From Dehalococcoidia bacterium (GTDB lineage Bacteria > Chloroflexota > Dehalococcoidia > Lucifugimonadales > Lucifugimonadaceae), in NCBI GenBank assembly GCA_009693115.1, contig SHXW01000021.1, forward strand, positions 1-39,571: a DNA stretch of 39,571 nucleotides, read 5' to 3'. Positions 16,404 through 28,542 of the stretch are shown here, piece after piece. The translations under genes were made by a program, and so were the position numbers. Within the stretch, counting starts at the first letter, position 1; the number at the start of each line of letters is the position of its first letter. The notes beneath the pieces were generated by a model, which was given only the letters and a program-made list of their open reading frames with translations, had not been told where the DNA came from and searched no databases.

Positions 16404-17627
16404 CTACCGTGGTTTTTCAAAGATCTCTTCAAAGCTCTTGTCGTCGAACATCGTGCCTTCGGACGGCGCTTCCGCCTCAGGCGTCTCGGCCCCCGGAAGC
16501 AGCGCCTTGACGCTCAGCCCCAGACGGCGGCGCTCAGGCTCGATCCGGATGATCTTGAGTTCCAGCTCCATGCCTTCCTGCACAACTTCCTTGGGATGCT
16601 TGATCTGCTGGTTGCTCAACTCCGATATGTGTACGAGGCCTTCAATGCCACCTTCAAGGCGGGCGAAGGCGCCGAAGTTGGCAAGCTTCGTGATGGTGCC
16701 CTTCACGATCTGGCCCACCTGATACTTCTTCTGTATCTCGTCCCATGGTTCCGGCTGGAGCCTGCGCAGGCTTAACGCTATCTTGAGGTTTTCCCTATCC
16801 ACTTTGAGAACGTAAACATCTATTTCCTGCCCGGCCTTGACGACTTCGTCAGGGGACTTCACCGGCTGCCATGACAGTTCTGAGATGTGGATCAGGCCGT
16901 CCGCCCCGCCAAGGTCTACGAATGCGCCAAAGTTTGAGATGCCGGCCACACGGCCACGGCGGGTCTCGCCTTCCTGAAGCTCCTGGACCAGCTTCAGTTT
17001 CTGGATCTGCTTCCACGCCTGCATGGCGGCGCGCTCGGAGAAGATCGCCCGGTTCCTCCGACGGTTAAGCTCAATGATCTTGAACTCAACCTGCATCCCG
17101 ACGAAGCCTTCCTTCGGCTGTTCGCCGCCGGGCACATAGAGGTCTCGCGCCGGACCGACGAGCTGCGACAGCGGGATGAAGCCCTGCACGCCTTCGGACT
17201 CGACCACGGCGCCACCACGGTTTGAGCCGATGATGCGCCCCTTGACTGTCTCACTGGCCTCCATGGCCTTCTCAAGGATGCGCCACCCCTGCTCGCCTCG
17301 GGCACGGTCTATGGAAAGGACAGATGAGCCGTCCTGGCCCTCGGTGTTGATCACATAGGCGATGATCTCGTCGCCAATCTTTATCTTTTCGAGATCCTCA
17401 GGGAGGATCGAGCGCATCTCCCTGGAAGGGACCATGCCTTCTGACTTGTAACCGATGTTGACGAGCAGCCCTTCCTGCGGCTTGGCCATGACGATACCGT
17501 CAATGATGTCCCCGCGACGCAGGGACTTGGCCGGAAAGAACTTTTCGAGAAGCTCCTCCATGGTGGCAGGAGCTGACTGGACGCCCGCGGCGCCAGACTT
17601 AGGTGTGGAATCGATCTTGGAAGTCAA
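16404..17627 (-). CDS. rpsA: 30S ribosomal protein S1
   Basis: S1 helps mRNA bind the 30S subunit. There are four S1 (OB-fold) repeats, the signature lines being GIVMAKPQEGLLVNIGYKSEGMVP, GSNRGGAVVESEGVQGFIPLSQ, GISNFGAFVDLGGADGLIHISE and KLANFGAFARLEGGIEGLVHISE; an acidic tail follows. Four repeats fit the shorter S1 of many non-proteobacteria rather than the six-repeat E. coli form. The frame is open to 17696, but the only upstream ATG (17667-17669) overlaps the -10 element of the promoter. I therefore place the start at the TTG at 17625-17627, preceded by AAAGGAG at ideal spacing, giving 407 aa. clpC follows. Confidence 0.92.
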   Translation of the reverse strand: MTSKIDSTPKSGAAGVQSAPATMEELLEKFFPAKSLRRGDIIDGIVMAKPQEGLLVNIGYKSEGMVPSREMRSILPEDLEKIKIGDEIIAYVINTEGQDGSSVLSIDRARGEQGWRILEKAMEASETVKGRIIGSNRGGAVVESEGVQGFIPLSQLVGPARDLYVPGGEQPKEGFVGMQVEFKIIELNRRRNRAIFSERAAMQAWKQIQKLKLVQELQEGETRRGRVAGISNFGAFVDLGGADGLIHISELSWQPVKSPDEVVKAGQEIDVYVLKVDRENLKIALSLRRLQPEPWDEIQKKYQVGQIVKGTITKLANFGAFARLEGGIEGLVHISELSNQQIKHPKEVVQEGMELELKIIRIEPERRRLGLSVKALLPGAETPEAEAPSEGTMFDDKSFEEIFEKPR

Positions 17628-17667
17628 AAGAGCTCCTTTGGTCAGTTCGGTTGCAATTGCAACTCCC

Positions 17668-17696
17668 ATTATATGAACGTGGGTGTTGATCTGCAA
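17668..17696 (-). promoter_or_regulatory. Sigma70-type promoter of rpsA-clpC
   Basis: TTGCAG (17691-17696) and a perfect TATAAT (17668-17673) on the minus strand are exactly 17 bases apart. Transcription should begin near 17660, leaving a leader of roughly 30 bases before the TTG start of rpsA. Confidence 0.8.
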
Positions 17697-18349
17697 AGTG
17701 ATTTACGCCGCAACCGCTGCCCTGGAGGCATGATTGCATCTTGTCCCACTCTGAGTTACCACCGCCTTACGACGGATCTCCTGAGTGCGAGGAAGTGACC
17801 CAAACAATCCCGTTGCCCGGCAGGACCAGCCGCAGCATCGGGCCACCCGCCAAAACCGGAACCCATGATTTCCGAGACAACCTGCACAGAACCGCCCCAC
17901 GGCCATGTGAAGATCCGGTCAGCTTCTAGACAACCCCCCCACCGGCGAATTCGCATGCGCGCTGATGGAAGGCACATGGGAGCTGCGAGGTTCCTCATCC
18001 GCCAACCCTCATGCTCGTGCGGTCGCCCCATCGGATTCAGACTATACACACGCCTTCGGCATGCGCCCGTCAACTTCAGGCGAGACTCTGCAGGCCGGGA
18101 ACGCAACCGCAATGACGCGACCATTGCGCTTGCTGACCCCCGCGGTGTAGCGAACCAAAGGACGAGCGCGTTGGCGCATTAGGCCCGGAGAAACAAGAAA
18201 CGCCTAACGCCTCCGCGGCCATGCGAAGCAACGGGACACGGCCAGGGCCGGCCAGATGGGTTGACGTTGACGACCGGTGTCGGATCTTTCAATAAGATAC
18301 CGTTGGAACAACGCCGGTATTGGAAACAGAAATTGACGCAATTAAACAA
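17697..18349. other. Gene-poor region between rpsA promoter and rRNA terminator
   Basis: About 650 bases with no gene I can support. Frames of up to 122 codons exist (for example 17756-18124 minus) but lack a ribosome site and any recognisable motif, and their residues are Arg-rich in the manner of shadow frames. On the plus strand, TTGACG at about 18262-18275 and AATAAGAT near 18290 hint at a promoter, but nothing recognisable follows. A small RNA or degraded gene is possible. Confidence 0.4.
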
Positions 18350-18379
18350 AACAAGGCTCCGATTTCTCGGAGCCTTGTT
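18340..18379 (-). terminator. Terminator of the 23S-tRNA-5S operon
   Basis: A 13-bp perfect stem (18350-18362 with 18367-18379) is capped by a GAAA tetraloop on the minus strand and followed by TTGTTTAATT. It lies a few bases past the 5S 3' end. Confidence 0.9.
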
Positions 18380-18392
18380 CTTGAGATAAGCC

Positions 18393-18511
18393 CCCTGGCG
18401 ATGACTTATTTTCCCACCCCCGTTGGGGGGCAGTATCGTGGGCGCTGCGGCGTTTCACTTCCGTGTTCGGGATGGGGACGGGTGGTTCCACCGCGCTCAA
18501 ATCACCAGGAG
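18393..18511 (-). rRNA. rrf: 5S ribosomal RNA
   Basis: The minus strand carries the conserved 5S core CCCATCCCGAACACGGAAGT, with GGTGGAACCACCCGTC on its 5' side. The terminal stem pairs CCTGGTG with CGCCAGG. It follows tRNA-fMet downstream of 23S. The ends are estimated from the terminal helix and may be off by a few bases. Confidence 0.95.
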
Positions 18512-18542
18512 AGCGATATAGGTTGAGCGGGCCAAGAAAGGG

Positions 18543-18617
18543 TGGTCGCGGGGGGTGGATTCGAACCACCGACCTTCGGGTTATGAGCCCGACGAGCTGC
18601 CGCTGCTCCACCCCGCA
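18543..18617 (-). tRNA. Initiator tRNA-fMet (anticodon CAT) between 23S and 5S
   Basis: The anticodon loop CTCATAA gives CAT, closed by a stem with three consecutive G-C pairs (GGG/CCC), the initiator hallmark. The first acceptor position appears as U1 opposite G72, a weak pair in place of the usual C1-A72 mismatch. CCA is encoded at 18543-18545. The gene lies in the 23S-5S spacer. Confidence 0.93.
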
Positions 18618-18687
18618 ACGCGACATTTATTGGCGCGGGGCCTGCGCTCAATTTACAAAGCGCTGCAATTTATCAATTGCAAGCGCC

Positions 18688-18714
18688 GGATTCCGCATAT
18701 TCCGAGTCCATCTA
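18688..18714. repeat. Right arm of the pre-23S processing stem (3' side)
   Basis: The 27 bases at 18688-18714 are the inverted complement of 21665-21692, with one bulged base. The pair flanks the mature 23S and would form a long double-stranded stalk, the usual RNase III substrate in pre-rRNA. Confidence 0.85.
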
Positions 18715-18730
18715 ACTGTTCCTCAAAGTG

Positions 18731-21648
<2,918 letters not shown>

Positions 21649-21664
21649 ACCTTAAGGATTCAGC

Positions 21665-21692
21665 TAGATGGACTCGGAATAATGCGGAATCC
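21665..21692. repeat. Left arm of the pre-23S processing stem (5' side)
   Basis: Partner of 18688-18714. It lies just upstream of the 23S 5' end and just downstream of the boxA-like element. Confidence 0.85.
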
Positions 21693-21701
21693 ACTATTCG
21701 G

Positions 21702-21712
21702 TTTTTAAAGCA
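21702..21712 (-). promoter_or_regulatory. boxA-like antitermination element
   Basis: TGCTTTAAAAA on the minus strand resembles the rRNA boxA consensus (TGCTCTTTAAC). It lies between the 23S promoter and the processing stem, where boxA normally sits. Confidence 0.45.
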
Positions 21713-21781
21713 CTGGCACACCCCGCAATGAGCGGAAGCGTACTCACCGGTTGGGCAACACCTGAAACCGGCCGTCCGCTC

Positions 21782-21811
21782 AATATAACCCCGGCTCCAT
21801 CCTCAGGTCAA
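21782..21811 (-). promoter_or_regulatory. Promoter of the 23S-tRNA-fMet-5S operon
   Basis: TTGACC (21806-21811) and TATATT (21782-21787) on the minus strand are 18 bases apart, about 130 bases before the 23S 5' end. This supports independent transcription of the 23S unit. Confidence 0.65.
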
Positions 21812-21885
21812 CAGGACAAGCGCCCAGGTTTTCCACACCGCCGGGCTGCAGGCCCCACATGTGGCCCGGCGGGCGTCATCAGTAG

Positions 21886-23301
<1,416 letters not shown>

Positions 23302-23551
23302 GGCCCCGTCCCCGCCGTGAACAACACAGGCCCATCCCCCCTCCCTTCAAGGGAGAACACTAGGGGGTTGGGCCTGCAGTTTGCGGACAACTTCAATCCC
23401 CCTACCCTACCCGCCTGCACGCCGGGTGGGAAAGGGAGACGCCCGATCGCAAACAGCCGACTCTGGAACTCAGGCGTCGGGTGTTGTGAGAGCCTCCTGA
23501 AGAGGGCGCCGACCGTTTGGTTCAGGTCTGACTGCGTGACCCGAGGCGTCC
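23302..23551. other. Convergent purA/glmS intergenic region with two palindromic repeats
   Basis: About 250 bases with a copy of the dispersed palindrome (about 23331-23372, CCTCCCTTCAAGGGAG) and a second related inverted repeat (about 23396-23442). These may act as bidirectional terminators. No gene is seen. Confidence 0.45.
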
Positions 23552-25324
23552 CTAAGGGACCGTGACACTCTTTGCCAGGTTGCGGGGCCGGTCTATCGGG
23601 AGGTTTTTCGCCCGGCCGCAGTAGTACGACATGAGTTGCGAAGCGACAGTGAAGACTGCGGCCGCCAAGCCAGCCTCCACTTTTGGCAGGATGATGACCC
23701 GGGTGGCCACATCTTCCACATCATGCATGGGCGCATCGGTGAGCACATAAATGGGAGCATTACGTGCCTTGATCTCTCGCAGCGTGGTGAGCATGCGCAT
23801 CTTGTGCGCATCGTCCGCGACGAGCGCAAGCACCGGAGTGTTAGCTTCCAGCAGGGCAAACGGGCCGTGCTTCAGTTCGCCCGCTGGCACACCTTCGGCG
23901 TGAACGTATGAGATCTCTTTGAATTTGAGAGCCGCCTCCAGCGTGACTGGTCTCGTCTGGCCTTTGCCAATGATGAACATGTTGTTGAACCGGGCCAGGT
24001 CCTCTCCGGCGGATTTGAACTCGTCAGCAAGTTCAAGAGTCTGCTGCACCTTGTTAGGGAGCGTACGGATGGCCTCCCGCAGGGACTTCGCCCGTTCGGT
24101 TCCGTCCATCAGCCGGGCGGCGAGCATGGCCATGATCACGAGTTGGGTCGTAAACGTCTTGGTTGATGCGACAGCCACCTCCGGCCCCGCCGTGGTGTAG
24201 ATCACTCCGTTGGCAAGCCGCGCGATGCTGCTGTGGCGCACGTTGGTAACAGCCAGAGTCTTGAAACCGGCTTCCGACAGGCCATTCATGCCGGCGATGG
24301 TGTCGGCAGTCTCGCCAGATTGCGATATGGCGATAGCGAGGCCAGCGGAGGGACGGTTGAATGGGACGACTGCCATCTCGGAAGCTACGACCGTTGACAC
24401 GGTGAATTTGCCGTTGCCAGCCATGAGGTACTCGCCCACCAGGCCCGCATGCAGAGACGTGCCACAGGCCGCAAACACGACGTGGTCAGGGTTTTCGACA
24501 GGTAGCCTGGGCAGGCCCGCGGGATAGGCGGTGATCGTGTCCCGGATGGCCTGGGGCTGCTCGAAGATCTCCTTGAGCATGAAGTGCTCGTACCCGCCCT
24601 TTTCTATCTGTGATACATCCCAGTCAATGGTGCGTACCAGCCGACTCACTTTCGAACCGTTGTGCCTGATATCAACCCCGGCGGTGGTGACAAGGGCCAC
24701 ATCACCGTCTTCCGGGTAGATGACCCGGTGCGTGTACGGCAAGATGGCCGGGGCATCAGACGCTACATATGTTTCGCCGTCACCAAGGCCAATCACCACC
24801 GGGCTTCCGCGCCGGGCAACGACCATGCGCCTGGTCGTTTGTTCAAGGACGACAATGGCGTAAGAGCCTTCAAGCTCCCCGGTGGCCGCCTCCACCGCCT
24901 CCACCAGTTCCGCTCCGTCGCTGAGTTTCTGCTCAATCAAGTGAGCGATGACTTCACTGTCAGTCTCTGAAGTGAAGGTGTGGCCCTGGGCTGCCAGACG
25001 CTCTCTGAGGTCCCGGTGGTTGTCTATGTCACCGTTGTGGACGAGGGCGATCTGCTTTGTACAGTCAAAGTGGGGGTGGGCGTTGCGCTCCGAGACGGCC
25101 CCTACTGTGGCCCAGCGGGTGTGTCCGATGCCCGTGCTGCCTTTGAACGGGATGTCAGCCCGCACCACGTCCACCGCGCCTACCTTCTTGAACACTTCTA
25201 TGCCGTGCCCGTTCAGCACGGCTACGCCATAGGAGTCGTACCCGCGGTAAGTCACCCGCTCAAGCGAACTGAGCAGTATGGGCAGGGCTTCCCTCTGCCC
25301 GATGTATCCGACTATCCCGCACAT
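23552..25324 (-). CDS. glmS: Glutamine-fructose-6-phosphate aminotransferase
   Basis: Makes glucosamine-6-phosphate from fructose-6-phosphate and glutamine, the first step to UDP-GlcNAc. The 590-aa product has nucleophile Cys2 of MCGIVGYIG (Cys1 after Met removal), the glutaminase segments HTRWAT, NAHPH, VHNGDI and SETDSEV, and two SIS domains (CGTSLHAGL, SQSGETADT; GKGQTRPVTLEAALKFKEISY) with the C-terminal KSVTV end. The ATG has GGAG 8 bases upstream. Deviations from common sequence are WATVGAV where WATHGxP is usual, and GYDSYG for GYDSAG. glmU, a later enzyme of the same pathway, lies 10 kb away on the other strand. Confidence 0.96.
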   Translation of the reverse strand: MCGIVGYIGQREALPILLSSLERVTYRGYDSYGVAVLNGHGIEVFKKVGAVDVVRADIPFKGSTGIGHTRWATVGAVSERNAHPHFDCTKQIALVHNGDIDNHRDLRERLAAQGHTFTSETDSEVIAHLIEQKLSDGAELVEAVEAATGELEGSYAIVVLEQTTRRMVVARRGSPVVIGLGDGETYVASDAPAILPYTHRVIYPEDGDVALVTTAGVDIRHNGSKVSRLVRTIDWDVSQIEKGGYEHFMLKEIFEQPQAIRDTITAYPAGLPRLPVENPDHVVFAACGTSLHAGLVGEYLMAGNGKFTVSTVVASEMAVVPFNRPSAGLAIAISQSGETADTIAGMNGLSEAGFKTLAVTNVRHSSIARLANGVIYTTAGPEVAVASTKTFTTQLVIMAMLAARLMDGTERAKSLREAIRTLPNKVQQTLELADEFKSAGEDLARFNNMFIIGKGQTRPVTLEAALKFKEISYVHAEGVPAGELKHGPFALLEANTPVLALVADDAHKMRMLTTLREIKARNAPIYVLTDAPMHDVEDVATRVIILPKVEAGLAAAVFTVASQLMSYYCGRAKNLPIDRPRNLAKSVTVP

Positions 25325-25780
25325 CGTCTAATCTCCATTTCCGTTCCGACCCTCCCGTCCCACGAAGCCACCCTCACAGCGGAAAGGCAGAAGTGTTGGA
25401 CAGCGGGCCGGCGCGGCTACCCCATTCATGTCCGGGATTTCCAATGAATGATCCGCCGCCGTGACCAGCGCGCATCTCACGCCGCCAAAGCCAGATCGTC
25501 ACAGGTCTAGCAGACCAAGCGATGACATTCTGGCACGCCACGGTGAACAACGGTAGAAATGCAGTTCAAACAGCCGTACCCGCCATGCCTCTTCCTGTAT
25601 TTAGTCACGCCGGGTCGGGCACTGCACATGCCCAATTTCAAGTCCCATGATGCTGCGCCATTGTGGCTGCCTCCACAAGCGTTGCCAGGCAACATCCGTG
25701 GCATGGAGGGAAGACTGATCTCGGACAGCGGCCTTGTGGACTTCGGCGTTTCTGTATTGAGATAGTCACTGGCGCCATGC
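25325..25780. other. Intergenic region upstream of glmS
   Basis: About 455 bases between the xseA stop and the glmS start. Two overlapping opposite frames (25507-25704 minus, 25559-25765 plus) exist, but neither has a ribosome site or recognisable motif. I looked for xseB, the partner subunit usually found after xseA, and for a glmS ribozyme, and saw neither. The stretch is AT-richer than its neighbours. Confidence 0.4.
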
Positions 25781-26998
25781 CTAACCGGCCGAGGACTTTG
25801 TTTCAGCCTCCACGTAGCCCTCAGCCAGCATGACGTTCAACACGTCGCCGGGCTGCGTGTCCTTCGCGCTGTGCAGCACAGGCCCGTCTTTGATGCGGAC
25901 TATGGCATAGCCGCGCTCGAGGATCTGCGATGGGCCCAGAGCATTAAGAGCGGTCATCTGAGTGAGGAGAGCGGCCCTCCTCGCGTCCATGACTCTGTCC
26001 GCTGAAACCTTCGCTGAACGCAGCAGGTCCTCGATGCGGCGGCGAGGCATCTCAATATCAGGCAGGCGGCTGTTCAGCCGGTCCCGAGCAAGTTCAAGCG
26101 ACGATCGCGCATCCCGCACGAGGCCCTCCAGTTCGTCTCCGAGCGTGCGGGCATCCGATGCCACCTGACGGGCCAGATCTGCCCTGTCAGGCGCAACTAT
26201 CTCCGCTGCTGCGGACGGAGTGGGCGCTCGTACGTCGGCCACGAAGTCAGCAATTGTGAAGTCAGTCTCATGGCCTATCGCGCTGATTACAGGGATGCGA
26301 CAGGCGAAGATCGCTCTGGCGACTGCCTCTTCATTGAACGGCCACAGGTCTTCAAGCGAACCTCCGCCGCGGGCGAGTATCGCCACGTCCAGTTCCGGTT
26401 CGGCGTTTACCGCGGCGAAGGCGCTCGCGATCCCTGCCGCCGCCGTTTCGCCCTGGACCACTGTGGGTACCAGGATGACCTCCACAAGAGGGTACCGCCG
26501 CCTGAGGACGTTCAATATGTCCTGGAACACAGCGCCCGTGGGAGAGGTGATGACCGCAACCCGCTGCGGGAACTTCGGCAGAGGCCGTTTGCGCGCTGCG
26601 TCGAAGAGGCCCTCCGCCTCAAGCCTCCGTTTCAATTCCTCGAATGCCTGCTGAAGCGCGCCCGCCCCCACAGGGCGCACAGACTGGACATACAGTTGCA
26701 CTTCGCCGCGGGCCGGGTAGAGCGATATGCGGCCGCGGGCGAGGATCTGTGCGCCGTCGTCCAGGTAGTTGGCTCCACGCCCAGGATGGAACATTACGCA
26801 ACGCAGGGTCGCGCTGGCATCCCGGAGGGCGAAGTAATGGTGCCCGGAACCGGGACGCCGGTAGCCGGAGATTTCGCCCGAGACAGAGATATCTGAGAGG
26901 ACAGGGTCTGCGTCCAGGGCTTCCTTCAGGTACGCGTTCGCCTGGGAGACCGTGAACACGGGCTCGCCGCGAATCATGCCGGGCTGCTGGAAGGACAA
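25781..26998 (-). CDS. xseA: Exodeoxyribonuclease VII large subunit
   Basis: Catalytic subunit of the single-strand-specific exonuclease VII. The 405-aa product has an N-terminal OB-fold (VSGEISGYRRPGSGHHYFALRD), the catalytic domain (VAVITSPTGAVFQDILNVLRRRYP, ARGGGSLEDLWPFNEE, AIGHETDFTIADFVADVRAPTPSAAAE), a coiled-coil segment, and a short C-terminal beta region with ILERGYAIV. The frame begins with TTG at 26996-26998 and GAGGCGG upstream; an ATG seven codons on (MIRGEPVFTVSQ) is an equally good family start. It is last in the aroQ-pepQ-efp-efp-xseA run. xseB was not found here. Confidence 0.95.
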   Translation of the reverse strand: MSFQQPGMIRGEPVFTVSQANAYLKEALDADPVLSDISVSGEISGYRRPGSGHHYFALRDASATLRCVMFHPGRGANYLDDGAQILARGRISLYPARGEVQLYVQSVRPVGAGALQQAFEELKRRLEAEGLFDAARKRPLPKFPQRVAVITSPTGAVFQDILNVLRRRYPLVEVILVPTVVQGETAAAGIASAFAAVNAEPELDVAILARGGGSLEDLWPFNEEAVARAIFACRIPVISAIGHETDFTIADFVADVRAPTPSAAAEIVAPDRADLARQVASDARTLGDELEGLVRDARSSLELARDRLNSRLPDIEMPRRRIEDLLRSAKVSADRVMDARRAALLTQMTALNALGPSQILERGYAIVRIKDGPVLHSAKDTQPGDVLNVMLAEGYVEAETKSSAG

Positions 26999-27218
26999 GA
27001 ACGCCGCCTCACAGGTAGGAGGAAACTGCCGGGCGAACCATAGAGCCTCTCCGGCTCTGTCTGCGCCTCATCCCTGCCCGCTTACCCAGAGCTAGCCGAG
27101 GGGCGTTGTCATCTTGAGGCAGCAACCCAAGGAATTTGGGTGGAGTCCAGGTGGAATCCAATGGTAAGGGCCTCCCCAGATTCCGCCCTGTTGTACCACT
27201 CTGGTCCGGATGCCCTCT

Positions 27219-27782
27219 CTAATCGGCCCGGCCTGCGTACTGGCCAGTGCGTGTGTCCACGCGAATCTTGTCGCCGACGTTGAGGAATAGAGGCAGATTG
27301 AGCTTCAAGCCGGTATTTGTAACGGCGGGCTTGGTCGCACCGGAGGCTGTGTCGCCCTTGAAGCCCCGGTCGGTCTGGGCGATCTCCAGAGTGACGTTTG
27401 GTGGCAGATCGATGGCCAGAGGTTCGTCCCCGTACGTCAGCAGTTCGATCTTTTCGCCCTCAACCAGATAGAACGCATCTTCGCCCAGTTTTTCCTTCGA
27501 AATCTCGAACTGGTCGAACGTGGCCGTGTCCATGAAGGTGTAGCTGTCCGCGTCGCGGTACAGGTACTGCGCCGTCTTGCGTTCCGTATTGGCGGCCGTC
27601 AGTTTCTGGGAGGCGTTGAACTTCTTTTCAAGCACATTCCCTGTCTTCATGTGCCGCACCTTGAGCGTGAGGGTGGGAGGCGCCTTCGGTGCCGAACGGT
27701 GCGCCCATTCGAGGATCATGTAGACGTCCCCATCCAGCAGGATCGTCATGTTCTTGCGGACTTCGCCTGATGAAATAGTCAC
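27219..27782 (-). CDS. efp: Elongation factor P, copy 1
   Basis: EF-P enters the ribosomal E site and relieves stalling at proline runs. The 187-aa product has the KOW-like N-domain, the central OB domain (QYLYRDADSYTFMDTATFDQF) and the C-terminal OB domain (GFKGDTASGATKPAVTNTGLKLNLPLFLNVGDKIRVDTRTGQY). The functional lysine at the loop tip is retained as K33, but the surrounding sequence is SAPKAPP rather than the canonical PGKG. The start is GTG (27780-27782) with AAAGG 8 bases upstream. It is the second of two adjacent EF-P genes of equal length, 80 bases after copy 2. Confidence 0.95.
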   Translation of the reverse strand: MTISSGEVRKNMTILLDGDVYMILEWAHRSAPKAPPTLTLKVRHMKTGNVLEKKFNASQKLTAANTERKTAQYLYRDADSYTFMDTATFDQFEISKEKLGEDAFYLVEGEKIELLTYGDEPLAIDLPPNVTLEIAQTDRGFKGDTASGATKPAVTNTGLKLNLPLFLNVGDKIRVDTRTGQYAGRAD

Positions 27783-27862
27783 TTCGCCAGCCTTTGGAAA
27801 TTGTGTCCCGTCATCGCCCTGTGGTCCAGTTTGCTTAGCCCTGAGCGGATCGCAGCCCGTGT

Positions 27863-28426
27863 TCAGTCCGCCCGTTCAAGATATTCGGCTATCCGTGTGT
27901 CAACCCTTATCTTCTGACCTGCGTTGACAAAGAACGGCACCTGCAGCTTCAACCCGGTCTTGGTCACGGCCGGTTTCGTGTTGCCAGCCTGAGTGTCTCC
28001 CTTGAAGCTGGGTTCTGTGTCCATGACTTCGAGGACAACAGTGGTTGGGAGTTCGATAACGACTGGAGAACCATTGTAAAAGCGTACATCGCAGGAGCCG
28101 CCCTCGACAAGATAGTGCACCGCTTCAGTCACGATGTCGCCGGACACGCTGAACTGTTCGAAGCTCTGGGAATCCATGAGTACCATGTCCTCCCCGTCCC
28201 GGTAGAGATACTGACATGGGCGCAGTTCGGTCGGGGCGGCGACGAGCTTTATATTCGCGTTCCATGTACGTTCCAGCGAGCGCCCGGTCTTCAAGTTCTT
28301 GAGCTTGAGAGTCATCGTCGGAGCGGCTTTCGGCGCCTTCCTGTGCGTATATTCGATCACACGCCAGACCTCATTGTCCATGAGGATTGTCACGTTCCTG
28401 CGGAGTTCGCCCCAGCTGACAGTCAT
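27863..28426 (-). CDS. Elongation factor P, copy 2 (paralogue)
   Basis: A second 187-aa EF-P, alignable with copy 1 from end to end without gaps but clearly diverged (for example GELRRNVTILMDNEVWRVIEYTH against GEVRKNMTILLDGDVYMILEWAH). It keeps K33 in the tip KAPKAAP, the QYLYRDGEDMVLMDSQSFEQF line, and the C-terminal FKGDT...KPAVTKTGLKLQVPFFVNAGQKIRVDTR. Both domains are complete, so it should fold. The ATG has no clear Shine-Dalgarno. I cannot tell whether both copies do the same job or whether one serves a subset of stalling motifs. No epmA, epmB, earP or ymfI-like modification gene is in the window. Confidence 0.93.
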   Translation of the reverse strand: MTVSWGELRRNVTILMDNEVWRVIEYTHRKAPKAAPTMTLKLKNLKTGRSLERTWNANIKLVAAPTELRPCQYLYRDGEDMVLMDSQSFEQFSVSGDIVTEAVHYLVEGGSCDVRFYNGSPVVIELPTTVVLEVMDTEPSFKGDTQAGNTKPAVTKTGLKLQVPFFVNAGQKIRVDTRIAEYLERAD

Positions 28427-28542
28427 CTTTGAATACCAACCCCTGTTTAAATGCCTCTCTCCCAGTGGGAGAGAGCGATGAACAAGTCCGAACTCAATAA
28501 ACCGGAAGTGGAACCCTCATGAGGTCCTCTTGAGAGGGTCAG

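Noticed and set aside
17756-18124. 122-codon minus-strand frame
   Set aside because: Arg-rich composition, no ribosome site and no recognisable domain; probably a chance frame in GC-rich DNA.
25325-25500. glmS ribozyme upstream of glmS
   Set aside because: No ribozyme core or nested pseudoknot sequence is visible; the leader looks plain up to the GGAG ribosome site.
25507-25765. Small genes or xseB between xseA and glmS
   Set aside because: The two frames overlap on opposite strands, lack ribosome sites, and do not show the helical XseB pattern.
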